DNA of 64,000 nucleotides, from positions 62,001 through 126,000 of the forward strand of contig JACYLN010000115.1 in assembly GCA_015272515.1 (NCBI GenBank), read 5' to 3'. The notes under the pieces were generated by a model. It was not told the origin of the DNA. It ran no database searches and saw only the letters and a program-made list of their open reading frames with translations. The stretch is from Leptolyngbyaceae cyanobacterium C42_A2020_001 (GTDB lineage Bacteria; Cyanobacteriota; Cyanobacteriia; Leptolyngbyales; Leptolyngbyaceae). Shown in pieces: positions 40,987 through 50,816 of this stretch; positions within the stretch are counted from its first letter, which is position 1; each line of letters opens with the position of its first letter. Position numbers and translations under genes: made by a program.

Positions 40987-41814
40987 ATGCCTAAACAACG
41001 ATTGGATCTGTTATTGGTGGAGCGAAACCTGTGTGAGACGCGGCAACAGGCGCAGCGGTTGATTCGGGCTGGGGAAGTAACGGTGAACCAGCAGATTTTA
41101 GATAAACCTGGAACTGAAGTGGATGTGGCAGCCCAGGTGCAGGTGAAGCAGAAAGCGCCCTACGTGTCACGGGGGGGAGAAAAACTGGCAAAAGCGATCG
41201 CCCACTTTCAGATTCCCATTGCAGGGCGAATTTGTTTGGATGGAGGAATTTCGACTGGAGGATTTACAGACTGTTTGCTGCAAGCAGGCGCGGCTCATGT
41301 CTATGGCATTGATGTGGGTTATGGACAGGTTGCCTGGAGTATTCGCCAGGATCGACGAGTTACCTTACATGAGCGTACAAACCTACGCCACATGGAGCCA
41401 GAAACGCTGTACACCAGCGATCGCCCGTGGGCAGAATTGGGCGTGGTGGATGTATCATTTATTTCCTTAACCAAAGTTCTACCAGCGTTGTGGAAATTGT
41501 TGCAAGCCCCCCGTGAGGTGGTGCTGTTAGTGAAACCGCAGTTTGAGGTTGGGCGCGATCGGGTCGGTAGAAACGGTGTAGTCCGCGACCCTAAAGACCA
41601 GGCAGAAGCGATTCTTCAAGTTTTGCAAGTGGCTCAAGAACTGGGATGGAACTATCAGGGGTTAACCTGGTCGCCCTTACTGGGCCCTGCTGGAAATATT
41701 GAATTTCTACTCTGGCTAAACGCGATCGCAGCAGGAGAGCCAAGAAGCCCAACACCTGCTCTAAAGACCTTGATTCAACTGACCCAAGCGGCTCATCAAG
41801 ATTTAAGGGAGTAG
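40987..41814 (+). CDS. TlyA-family RNA methyltransferase / hemolysin A-like
   Basis: KQRLDLLLVERNLCETRQQAQRLIRAGEVTVN S4 domain; VSRGGEKLAKAIAHF; CLDGGISTGGFTDCLLQAGAAHVYGIDVGYGQVAW. Confidence 0.94.
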   Translation: MPKQRLDLLLVERNLCETRQQAQRLIRAGEVTVNQQILDKPGTEVDVAAQVQVKQKAPYVSRGGEKLAKAIAHFQIPIAGRICLDGGISTGGFTDCLLQAGAAHVYGIDVGYGQVAWSIRQDRRVTLHERTNLRHMEPETLYTSDRPWAELGVVDVSFISLTKVLPALWKLLQAPREVVLLVKPQFEVGRDRVGRNGVVRDPKDQAEAILQVLQVAQELGWNYQGLTWSPLLGPAGNIEFLLWLNAIAAGEPRSPTPALKTLIQLTQAAHQDLRE

Positions 41815-41865
41815 GAGGCAGAGGTAACCGCCATTGTCCCTTCCGGCTCCATTTTCCCCATCCCT

Positions 41866-42681
41866 TCAATCTGCCTGCACCAATGCCTGAAACCGTTGGT
41901 CACTCCGAATTTTGTTGAAGTTCGGATCGGTTTTTGCCATCAATTGGCAGAGGTAGGGACTGAAACTAATTGCCTGCTTCAAATGCTCAATCGCGCGATC
42001 GCTGTTATTTTGCAGAGCATAGCAACAGGCTTTGCCATACCAGGCATTGGCATTATTCGGTTTAATTTTCAAGGATTTCTCAAAGCTTTGCAGCGACTCC
42101 TCAAACTGCCCCAACTTTGCCAACACCATACCCCGATAGTTCCAGGCGTAATGACAGCTTGTTTTGATGATCAAAGCATTGTTAAGCGCCGCTAGGGCTT
42201 CGGTGTAGCGATGCAGGCAACTGAGCGCCACTGCCTTGTTATACCAGGCTTTGTAGCTGTCAGATTTTAGTTCTAATACCTTGTCAAAGCTGGCAACCGA
42301 TTCTTTATAACGACACAAGCCCATCAATGCCTTACCGTGATTCTGCCAGGCCCGGTAGTCGTTGGGTTGAAGTTTGAGTGCTCGGTTGAAGCTGTCGAGT
42401 GCTTCTTCATAGCGCGTGAGTTTCGCCAGCGCAATGCCCTTGCCTTGCCATGCCATTGCAAAGCGCGACTGAATCGCGATCGCTCGCTCAAAACTCAGGA
42501 TCGCATCTTCGTAACGCCCTGCTCCTTCCAAAGCGTAGCCTCGGCAACTCCAGGCTTTATAGTCACTCGGTTGGTGCGCCAGAATTGCGTCATATTTCGC
42601 AACGGAACGCTCATAATGACCCAGTTCACGCAGGACATGACCATGACTGTAAAGAATTTGCGAATCTTCGTCTTGGCTCAT
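41866..42681 (-). CDS. TPR-repeat protein
   Basis: Repeated WxxxGxALxxLxRYxEAxxSFxxAxxxxP; C-term DPNFNKIRSDQRFQALV. Confidence 0.88.
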   Translation of the reverse strand: MSQDEDSQILYSHGHVLRELGHYERSVAKYDAILAHQPSDYKAWSCRGYALEGAGRYEDAILSFERAIAIQSRFAMAWQGKGIALAKLTRYEEALDSFNRALKLQPNDYRAWQNHGKALMGLCRYKESVASFDKVLELKSDSYKAWYNKAVALSCLHRYTEALAALNNALIIKTSCHYAWNYRGMVLAKLGQFEESLQSFEKSLKIKPNNANAWYGKACCYALQNNSDRAIEHLKQAISFSPYLCQLMAKTDPNFNKIRSDQRFQALVQAD

Positions 42682-42858
42682 AGCATCCTGAAAATAACAC
42701 GACCTGTTCGTTAACCCTTAGACACCCTTTCATTTTGACACTGCTCAACTTAGTTGTTGGAAACGGAGTGAGAACGGCTGCCTTGAAAGAGCAATTGGTA
42801 AAACAGTGGGTAATGTTATGATGCCCCCAAATTTGTAACTCCTTTCTAGTCTTCTATT

Positions 42859-43683
42859 CTAAATTCGCTCGTTGAGCAAGGCTGCAAACCGCTCGTCTCC
42901 TCGCAAGCCATCAAAGTCGGAGTTGCTCTTGGCAATCTCGCGATATTCATGAGGATTCAGTTCCACTGCCCGTTGCAAACTTTCAAACGCCAGTTCGTAA
43001 TTACCCTGGAGTGCGTAACAGCACGCCTTGTTGTAAAGGGTGTTTGGATTGTCGGGTCTCAGTTCCAATGCTTTGTCATAGCTGGAAATGGCAGGCTCCA
43101 ATTGCCCCAGGTGATAAAGCGCGTTACCGCGATTTGTCCATGCTTCCTCAAAATCTGGTTTGAACTCCAGGGCTTTGTCGTAGCTGGCAACCACTTGCTT
43201 GAGCCGTCCAAGTTGCTTGAGTGCCAGTGCCCGGTTGTACCATGCCCAGTAGTAGTCTGGTTTAAACTCGATCGCTCGGTCGTAGCTATCGATCGCATCT
43301 TCGTAGCGATGCAGATTTCTTAAGGCAATCCCTCGGTTGTACCACGCCCAGCAATAGTTCGGTTTAAACTTAATTGCCTGATCGTAACTCTTGATCGCTT
43401 CGCTGTAACGCTGCAAGTCATCTAAGGCGCTACCCCGGTTGTTCCAGGCTTCTGAGAATCCCGGCTCATACTCTAATGCCTGGTCGTAGCTGGCGATCGC
43501 GCCGTCATAGCGCCCCAGCCGATATAGGGCATTCCCCCGGTTATACCAGGCATCCGGGTAGTCAGGTTGGCGATCCAACACTGCGTCGTAGCTGGCGATC
43601 GCGGCAACGTAATCATGCTGCCGATTCAGATACAGCCCTTTCTGAAATAGAAAAATTACTTCAATCTCTCGAAAATCTGCCAT
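42859..43683 (-). CDS. TPR-repeat protein
   Basis: Repeats AWYNRGNALYRLGRYDGAIASYDQALEYEPG; C-term NSDFDGLRGDERFAALLN. Confidence 0.9.
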   Translation of the reverse strand: MADFREIEVIFLFQKGLYLNRQHDYVAAIASYDAVLDRQPDYPDAWYNRGNALYRLGRYDGAIASYDQALEYEPGFSEAWNNRGSALDDLQRYSEAIKSYDQAIKFKPNYCWAWYNRGIALRNLHRYEDAIDSYDRAIEFKPDYYWAWYNRALALKQLGRLKQVVASYDKALEFKPDFEEAWTNRGNALYHLGQLEPAISSYDKALELRPDNPNTLYNKACCYALQGNYELAFESLQRAVELNPHEYREIAKSNSDFDGLRGDERFAALLNERI

Positions 43684-43898
43684 AGGTCGGATGTCTATGT
43701 AGCGGTCAGCAGGTAAAGCTCTTGCTTCTTATAAAGTGCCCTAGCGACATCAATAGACAAACAGTAAATACCGATATTGCCTGAAGATTTTGCCTGAGCG
43801 TACTTGGTGGTGATACGCAAAACGGTTTACAACATTACGAAGGATAAAGACCAGAGTTGTGCAGCCTTTTGTCTCGTCAACCGGAATGCATTAAAGAA

Positions 43899-44741
43899 TC
43901 AATGAGTCATTTCTGAGGGTTGCCTGGGGTAGATGAGTGCTCGAAATTGGGGGTGGGTGATTAACTGGCTAAAGTCAGAATCGACTCTGGCAAGGGTTGT
44001 GTAGAGGGTCGGGTTGAGCTTGATAGCGCGATGCAGATAGCAAAGTGCCTGCTTCGTGTCGCCTTCTAGGGCGTAGCATCGGGCTTTGTTGTACCAGGCA
44101 TCGGAGTGATTAGGTTTTATCTGCAAGGATTGATCAAAGCTAGCGATCGCCTCTTTGTAAGAACCTAATTTTTTTAACACAGTACCTCGGTAATTCCAGG
44201 CATAGTAACAGTCGGGTTTAATATCAACAGCTTTCTCAAGGCTGGCCAATGCGGCATATAAGTACCCCAGATTCGTCAAAACTTTGCTGCGATGGTACCA
44301 GGCTTTGTAATCGTTTGGAGTCAATTCCAGAGTGCGATTAAAACTGGATAAAGCCTCTTCAAAACGGTGGAGATGCGCCAAAGTGCTCCCCCGGTTATAC
44401 CAGGCTTGGGCATCTTTGGGTGCTAGTTTGATTGTTTTGTTAAAGCACGTCAGCGCTTCATCATAATTTGCCAGTTTCGCCAAGACAATTCCTTTGCCAT
44501 GCCACGCCAACGCAAAGTCTGAACTGACCTTTAAAGCCTGCTCAAAATTTGCCAGCGCTTCTCGCAACTGCCCTAATTGTTCTAGCGCATAGCCTCGATA
44601 GGTCCAAACTTCGTAGAGGTCAGGTTGAGCGGCGAGTAGCTGGTCGTACTGAGCGATCGCCCCTTCATAAATCCCTTGTCTATGGAGTGAATTACCGTGG
44701 CTATACCAGCTTGCCGAATCAAGTTGTTGAACCATACGCAC
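43899..44741 (-). CDS. TPR-repeat protein
   Basis: Repeats AWYNRGSTLAHLHRFEEALSSFNRTLELTPND; C-term DSDFSQLITHPQFRALI. Confidence 0.88.
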   Translation of the reverse strand: MRMVQQLDSASWYSHGNSLHRQGIYEGAIAQYDQLLAAQPDLYEVWTYRGYALEQLGQLREALANFEQALKVSSDFALAWHGKGIVLAKLANYDEALTCFNKTIKLAPKDAQAWYNRGSTLAHLHRFEEALSSFNRTLELTPNDYKAWYHRSKVLTNLGYLYAALASLEKAVDIKPDCYYAWNYRGTVLKKLGSYKEAIASFDQSLQIKPNHSDAWYNKARCYALEGDTKQALCYLHRAIKLNPTLYTTLARVDSDFSQLITHPQFRALIYPRQPSEMTH

Positions 44742-44819
44742 CCATCACTGCGGGAGTGTCTTCTTCTAGAGTTGGCGCAAATCCGGCAAAACTATCTAAA
44801 GATTCGATGAAGGTAAAAT

Positions 44820-46223
44820 CTAGGGGTTGAACGGCTCTGCCAGAATATCGCTGGTAATATCGTCTGAGTCTGGGAGCAGTTCTAATTCTTTTTGAGGATC
44901 ATCTTCCCGGTCGGCAGCAAGTTCGGGAGGGCTGGTGTAGTTGAGCGCTAGATTTCGGCGGCTGATGGCTTCTGGAAAGTTGGGGTTGATTTGCAATGCC
45001 TGGTCATAGCTGGAAATTGCGGCTTCGTAATTGCCCAAATGGCCCAGGGCCACTCCGCGACTATACCAGGCAGGATAAAAATCTGGTTGTACGCTAACCG
45101 CATGATCATAACTGGCAACGGCGGCTTCATTATGCCCCAAGTGTCCCAACGCAATTCCTCTGCCGTACCAGGCTTCGTAGAGGTCGGGCTGATACTGCAC
45201 GGCTTTGTCGTAGCTAGTGATCGCTTCGGCATACATCCCAAGTTTACGAAAGGCGGTGCCGCGACTGCTCCACGCTCTGGCAAATTTGGGATCGAGCTGA
45301 ATGGCTTTGTCGTAACTGGCGATCGCTTCCTCATAGCGACTTGCCTTGTGTAAGGTGCTGCCCCAGTTGTACCAAGCTTCCCGCAGCTTGGGTTTAATCT
45401 CCAACGCGCGACGATAACTCTCCACGGCTTCGTCGTAGCGCCCCAGCGCATCCAGGGCGTTGCCCCGGTTATACCAGGCTCCATAGAATTTGGGTGCAAT
45501 TTTCAAGGCACGGTTGTAGCTGGCAACTGCATCTTCGTGGCGACCCAGCTTGTGCAAAATGTTGCCGAGGTTGTACCAGGCTCCATGCCAATCCGGCTTG
45601 ATTGATACGACTCGTTCGTAGTTCTCTAGCGCTTCTGCATACCGCTTCTGCCGATGCAGTATGTTTGCCCGGTTATACCAGGCATTGGAGTAATGAGGAC
45701 GAAATTCAATCGCTTTATCGTAGCTGGCGATCGCAGCGTCGTACCGTTCCAGTTTGCTAAGAGTAATGCCCCGGTTGTACCAGGACTTGGAGTAATCTGG
45801 CTCGATTTCTAGAGACTTGTCATAACTTTCGAGGGCTGCCTCATAGCATCCCAACTTGTCCAGCGCATTGCCGCGATTGAACCAGGCTTGATGAAAGTTG
45901 GGGCGAAGTTTAATCGCTTTGTCGTAGCTGGCGATCGCAGACTCGTAACTGCCCAGACTAAACAAGGCAATGCCGCGACTGTTTAATGCTTCTGGGTAAT
46001 CTGCTCGCAGGTCAATTGCCTGGTTAAAGCTGAGCACTGCTTCTTCGTAGCGTTGCAGTTCACACAGCGCCATCCCTTTGAAATACCAGGGTTCGTGCCA
46101 GGTTGGATTGAACTGAAGCGATCGCTCAAAGCTCATGATGGCATCTTCATAAGCGCAAGCATGGCTTAACTGTACTCCCTGATGCAAATAAAATTCCGCT
46201 TCTGAATCCGGCTTACGAGGCAT
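44820..46223 (-). CDS. TPR-repeat protein (about 12 repeats)
   Basis: 467 aa, back-to-back 34-residue TPR units (AWYNRGNALDKLGCYEAALESYDKSLEIEPDYSK). Confidence 0.92.
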   Translation of the reverse strand: MPRKPDSEAEFYLHQGVQLSHACAYEDAIMSFERSLQFNPTWHEPWYFKGMALCELQRYEEAVLSFNQAIDLRADYPEALNSRGIALFSLGSYESAIASYDKAIKLRPNFHQAWFNRGNALDKLGCYEAALESYDKSLEIEPDYSKSWYNRGITLSKLERYDAAIASYDKAIEFRPHYSNAWYNRANILHRQKRYAEALENYERVVSIKPDWHGAWYNLGNILHKLGRHEDAVASYNRALKIAPKFYGAWYNRGNALDALGRYDEAVESYRRALEIKPKLREAWYNWGSTLHKASRYEEAIASYDKAIQLDPKFARAWSSRGTAFRKLGMYAEAITSYDKAVQYQPDLYEAWYGRGIALGHLGHNEAAVASYDHAVSVQPDFYPAWYSRGVALGHLGNYEAAISSYDQALQINPNFPEAISRRNLALNYTSPPELAADREDDPQKELELLPDSDDITSDILAEPFNP

Positions 46224-46905
46224 AGTGTATGAGTCAACAGGCTACTAATTGTAAGTAAACAAAACCATACCGACCAGCAATTCGTCATCACTCAACTGAA
46301 GCAGCGAAAATCGTTGAAGTTAGATATTTAGCCTAAACCCTTAACCAGAGTGCGTAATTTTAGAGTACTACTCGTTAGCTCTATGGATTGTGATGTTTCC
46401 GTCAAGGCATAGAGCTAAGTCTATCGACATTTGGGAAGTTTCCTCATGGCTAGAGATTTTCTATTTCTTTAGCAACAACTCTGCCACTCTGACTTCTTGA
46501 GCCTGAGATCAATTCCTCGGTGATATCCGCAGTAAAATTTAAAGAAATATGTCATTTTTAAGGGAGGTCTGGAAAAGGATGACTTTCTTATCAAAAACAT
46601 AAATCATTTAAGCAAATGTTATTAGCAGAAAAAATTTGTACTGTTATGATGACCAATCGTACAGTCAGGGATATCAAAAACGTCCTGATGAGGTTCACCT
46701 GACTCAATGCTACGCTGAATGGCTGGTTGTTTGTGTTCGTTCCTTAATTTTTGGTTCGTTTCTGAAATTGTCGATTATCGAGTCAATCTTAAGGATGGTT
46801 ACGCTAACCTCGCCTGAGCGATAGTCTGTTGAGATTTGGATCGTTCGCTGTGAATGCTTCTCCACACCCTCCCTCACTAACCGCTAAACAAGAGACACAA
46901 CGTAA

Positions 46906-48300
46906 ATGGTTAATCAAAGGGTAGATCGATCGCAGCGTCTAGCCTGGTTGGAAGGAATCCGAATTCTTGCCGTTGTCACCCTGCTCCTCTATCATGCTCA
47001 GTTGCGGTTTACGGGGTACGCGTATGCCCCCCAGCCCACGGGATTGCACGATAATTTCAACCAACTAATTTCAGTTACCCACAACTTGCCTGAACCAGCT
47101 TTGGTGATAAAGCTATTGGGATTACCTGTTTGGTTTGGGTTTCAATTTATCGATGTATTTGTCTTGATTAGCGGTTTTAGCCTGGTTCTTTCCCTTAAAG
47201 GCGGTGAACTGGAGGTAGGAAAATTTCTTAAGCAACGGCTGGGACGAGTTTTGTGGACGTTTTGGACGATCGCCTGGCTAGCTTACCCGGTATTGTGGGC
47301 GATCGCGGTTGCAACCAAAACTTATTTCCCAAATCCCTGGTACATCTTTGCTGGAATTAGCTTTCCGCTGGTGTATACCTACAACGGGGAGCTACTCATG
47401 AATACGAGTGGTCCCTGGTGGTTAATATCGCTAATTCTGAGTTTTATTCTGCTGTTTCCCCTGCTCTGGCATTTATTGCACCGTTGGGGAGCCAGTAATT
47501 TGCTAGTCGTTAGTATCCTGATAACAGTTGGCTATCGGGCAATGTCTGTCTATATCTTTGGAGGACACCCCAGCTATGTGCTGTGGGACAGTCCTGCCCG
47601 TTGGCATCCATTTGCCCTATTTCTGGCGAAACTCAGCACCTTTGTTTTGGGAATGGTTGTTGCTCAAGCATTCCTTCAAGGGAAGGGACCGATTCGCTGG
47701 ACGGCTCAACGTGCTTTAGGGGTTGGGATCGTAATCTATGTCGTAGGATTCGTTTGCCAGTTTTACCGCTTGGGATGGCTAGTGTCCGACCTGCTGCTGC
47801 CCATTGGACTGGGTCTGGTGTGTCTGGTGGTTTCCCGCTGGCTAACCCGTTGGAGGTGGTTGTCAATTGGCATGATTACCTTAGGATCCCATACCTACAG
47901 TTATTTTTTACTGCATGGGTTAGTAGTAGACCGAATGCTGCAATTGATTGTTCATGGTGAACCGACACGATATGCTTTGTCTTTGCCAGTGATGATGGGG
48001 GGAACATTAATTCTGGCTATGATTGCAGACTATGTAACTCCTTTAGTGCGGCGAATTGTTGTAGGTTTAGTGCGAGATGTGGATTATGTATTATCAACTT
48101 CGCCTGATCTCCAGCGACGGGTTTGGGATTTGAGAGTGGGTGATGAGGTGTGTTATCGGGGTGAGGCAGGGTGGACTGTGCTGAAAGTTGAAAAATTGTG
48201 GGATGAGCAGGAGTTTCTCCTGTGCCAGGTAAGTGATGGACGGCGATCGCTCTGGGTGAATGAAGACGACTTGGAACCAACCGAAGAATGCTTGCGATGA
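46906..48300 (+). CDS. acyltransferase family 3-like membrane protein with extra C-terminal domain
   Basis: RLAWLEGIRILAVVTLLLYHAQLRF; multiple TM; C-terminal ~70 aa soluble tail DLRVGDEVCYRGEAGWTVLKVEKLWDEQEFLLCQVSDGRRSLWVNEDDLEP. Confidence 0.82.
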   Translation: MVNQRVDRSQRLAWLEGIRILAVVTLLLYHAQLRFTGYAYAPQPTGLHDNFNQLISVTHNLPEPALVIKLLGLPVWFGFQFIDVFVLISGFSLVLSLKGGELEVGKFLKQRLGRVLWTFWTIAWLAYPVLWAIAVATKTYFPNPWYIFAGISFPLVYTYNGELLMNTSGPWWLISLILSFILLFPLLWHLLHRWGASNLLVVSILITVGYRAMSVYIFGGHPSYVLWDSPARWHPFALFLAKLSTFVLGMVVAQAFLQGKGPIRWTAQRALGVGIVIYVVGFVCQFYRLGWLVSDLLLPIGLGLVCLVVSRWLTRWRWLSIGMITLGSHTYSYFLLHGLVVDRMLQLIVHGEPTRYALSLPVMMGGTLILAMIADYVTPLVRRIVVGLVRDVDYVLSTSPDLQRRVWDLRVGDEVCYRGEAGWTVLKVEKLWDEQEFLLCQVSDGRRSLWVNEDDLEPTEECLR

Positions 48301-48388
48301 TGGGCAACGTTTATCCATGCTGGTTCGCGGTTAAATTCCGGGTTAAGCCCTTGTTGATAGGTCAACAATTCACCCTAACGATTGGAGG

Positions 48389-49876
48389 ATGGCTGAAGTG
48401 AAGAAGTGGTCAGTTGATCTGCATAAGCTGATCTACACCCATATCGTCATGATTGGGGTTCCCACAATTTTTTATTACTGCTTACGGTTGGGTGGACTCA
48501 CGCTGATCGATATTCACGTGGCGATCGCCACCTTCTTCCTTGTCAGCTCCTTCATGATCATTTTGGAAGCGAGTAACTCTCTGTTTCGGCGGTATGCGGT
48601 TAAAGCAGAAAAAGCGCCAATTAGCAAGCCTTTAGAGAAAATACCCCGTTTCATCAAAAAAGTTTTGGGCATGAACGGCGGCAAGCGCCCTCAATCTCTC
48701 AACCCCGTTCCGCGTTGCTCCGTGCTAATTGCTGCGTACCTGCCAAACGAACAAGACATCATTTTAGAGACGCTGCGCTACATCTTGAATACGATGCAGC
48801 GATCGCCCGCAGGCTTAGAAATTATCCTGGCGTACAATACCCCCCTCGACTTACCCATAGAAGATGACCTGAAACTTCTGGCACAACTTAACCCAGAGCT
48901 ACAACTGATTCGAGTAGAAGGCAGCCATTCCAAAGCCGAAAACCTCAATGCCGCCCTAGAAGTCGTGACAGGCGAGATTGTTTGTATCCTCGATGCTGAC
49001 CATCATCCGGCTCCCGACTGCTTCTTTCGGGCATGGCGTTGGCTAGAACACGAGTACGACGTGGTGCAGGGGCGAAACGTGATTCGCAACCACTGCCACA
49101 ACCTGTTAACCCAAAACATTGCCGTTGAGTTTGAGTCACTCTACGGCGTGAGCCATCCAGCCAAATCGTTTTTGACTGATTCCACCATTTTTGGCGGCTC
49201 CAACGGCTACTGGCGAACCTCAGTGCTCAAACAGATCCGCTTTAACCCAATCATGCTGACGGAAGATATCGATGCCACGATGCGAACGCTGTTGAGCGGT
49301 TATCGGATTTTGCACGATCGCAGTATCATCGCTACCGAACTAGCTCCGGCAGAATTTAACTCCTTCTGGTTTCAGCGGAAACGCTGGGCCCAGGGATGGT
49401 TAGAGGTGAGCTTTAAGTATCAGCGCCGAGTTTGGAAGTCTAAACACTTCACCTTCTGGCAAAAACTCTACTGGACTTACCTGCTGTACTACTGCGTTGT
49501 TTACTCGCTGTTTGCCCTGCAAATCTTGCCCCTGATTCTGAGCTTGTTCCTGTTCCACGGCTCACTACCCCAATCCGAAAACCCCTACCTTTGGTTCTGC
49601 ACACTAATCACGTTTTTCAGCGGGTTCTACCAAACGGCTGTCACTATGAAAGTTGCTGCCATCCGCTACCCAACCATTTACTTTTTGCAACACGCAGTTC
49701 TAATTTTTCTCTACACCACATTGAAAAATATGATTTCGGTTGTGGCGTTGTATGACCATCTGCATGGCTATAACCAGTGGGTGGTTACTCCTCGCGGCAG
49801 ACAAACCGCTCGCGTTGTTGCTCCTGAGACGACTCCAGTACTTACCCCCGCTGCGGGAGTCGCATCCACTAAATAG
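48389..49876 (+). CDS. family 2 membrane glycosyltransferase
   Basis: PRCSVLIAAYLPNEQDIILETLRYIL; IVCILDADHHPAPDCFFRAW; FQRKRWAQGWLEVSFKYQ (QxxRW); C-terminal TM segments. Confidence 0.92.
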   Translation: MAEVKKWSVDLHKLIYTHIVMIGVPTIFYYCLRLGGLTLIDIHVAIATFFLVSSFMIILEASNSLFRRYAVKAEKAPISKPLEKIPRFIKKVLGMNGGKRPQSLNPVPRCSVLIAAYLPNEQDIILETLRYILNTMQRSPAGLEIILAYNTPLDLPIEDDLKLLAQLNPELQLIRVEGSHSKAENLNAALEVVTGEIVCILDADHHPAPDCFFRAWRWLEHEYDVVQGRNVIRNHCHNLLTQNIAVEFESLYGVSHPAKSFLTDSTIFGGSNGYWRTSVLKQIRFNPIMLTEDIDATMRTLLSGYRILHDRSIIATELAPAEFNSFWFQRKRWAQGWLEVSFKYQRRVWKSKHFTFWQKLYWTYLLYYCVVYSLFALQILPLILSLFLFHGSLPQSENPYLWFCTLITFFSGFYQTAVTMKVAAIRYPTIYFLQHAVLIFLYTTLKNMISVVALYDHLHGYNQWVVTPRGRQTARVVAPETTPVLTPAAGVASTK

Positions 49877-50780
49877 GCACTGAAAATACCCAGTCTTGAT
49901 AGTTCGCGTCTCGATTCTCGGTAATCGCGGTCAGCTTCTCGCGGAGCAAGGTAGTGATGGGGCGTTCTTGAGGCAGTGCGTAATGCTCGATGCGCTTTAC
50001 CGGCGCGATTTTGGCAGCCGTTCCACACAAAAACACTTCGTCGGCAATCAGCAATTCGGAGCGATCAACTGGACGCTCTACCGTGGGAATGCCCAAGTCG
50101 CGGGCGATCGCTAAAATGCTATCCCGCGTAATCCCTTCTAGAATGTCCTGTTCAAATCCGGGAGTAATTAATACTCCATTCCGAACAAGGAAGAGGTTCA
50201 TTCCCGATGCTTCACAGACTTTGCCCTGAGTGTTCATCAAAATTGATTCATCAAAGCCCGACTCAACAGCTTCCGTTTTTGCCAGTGAAGAGGTGATGTA
50301 AGCCGCACAGAGTTTGCCCCGGAGTGGCATACTGCGGTCTTCTTGCCGATACCAGGAGCTAATGCGGCAGGAAACACCGTCAGGTGGTAGGTAGTCCGTC
50401 ATTTCTAAACCATAAACTAGAAAATCTTTTTCGATGTTGTGGATGCGCGGCGAAACCCCCAAGCCAGAGTTATAAACCAGTGGACGCATGTAAAACGGAG
50501 TTGTGGGCTTATTTTTTTGCACGAAATCAATCATGATTTGTTGAATGGTGCTGGCAGGAAGGTCATACATCAACAGTTTGGCGCTGACGCTGAGGCGGTG
50601 ACAGTGGCGATCGAGCCGAAACAGGAGAATTTGATTAGAGTTTTGGGGATCGGGAATGCCTCGCAAGCCCCCGATCGCGCCAGTGCCATAATGCAAGGCG
50701 TGCGTTGCGACCGAAATTTTAGCGTCCTCAAACGGCAAGAAGCGATTTTGCAAGTAGGCGATGGGAAGGAATGATTGCAT
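49869..50780 (-). CDS. ilvE: branched-chain amino acid aminotransferase (class IV)
   Basis: AYLQNRFLPFEDAKISVATHALHYGTGAIGGLRGIPD; EASGMNLFLVRNGVLITPGFEQDILEGITRDSI. Confidence 0.9.
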   Translation of the reverse strand: MQSFLPIAYLQNRFLPFEDAKISVATHALHYGTGAIGGLRGIPDPQNSNQILLFRLDRHCHRLSVSAKLLMYDLPASTIQQIMIDFVQKNKPTTPFYMRPLVYNSGLGVSPRIHNIEKDFLVYGLEMTDYLPPDGVSCRISSWYRQEDRSMPLRGKLCAAYITSSLAKTEAVESGFDESILMNTQGKVCEASGMNLFLVRNGVLITPGFEQDILEGITRDSILAIARDLGIPTVERPVDRSELLIADEVFLCGTAAKIAPVKRIEHYALPQERPITTLLREKLTAITENRDANYQDWVFSVPI

Positions 50781-50816
50781 AGGACAAAAGACCAGACAAT
50801 GAGTGGACAGTGAACA

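Noticed and set aside
44948-45499. 183-aa minus ORF in another frame of the large TPR gene
   Set aside because: Frame-shifted shadow produced by repetitive TPR coding sequence.
41866-46223. Regular spaced repeats that might suggest a CRISPR array or satellite
   Set aside because: Periodicity of ~102 nt equals 34-aa TPR units in open frames; coding repeat, not CRISPR.
46636-46824. 62-aa ORF between the TPR cluster and acyltransferase
   Set aside because: Short, no recognisable features, AT-rich spacer; not enough support.
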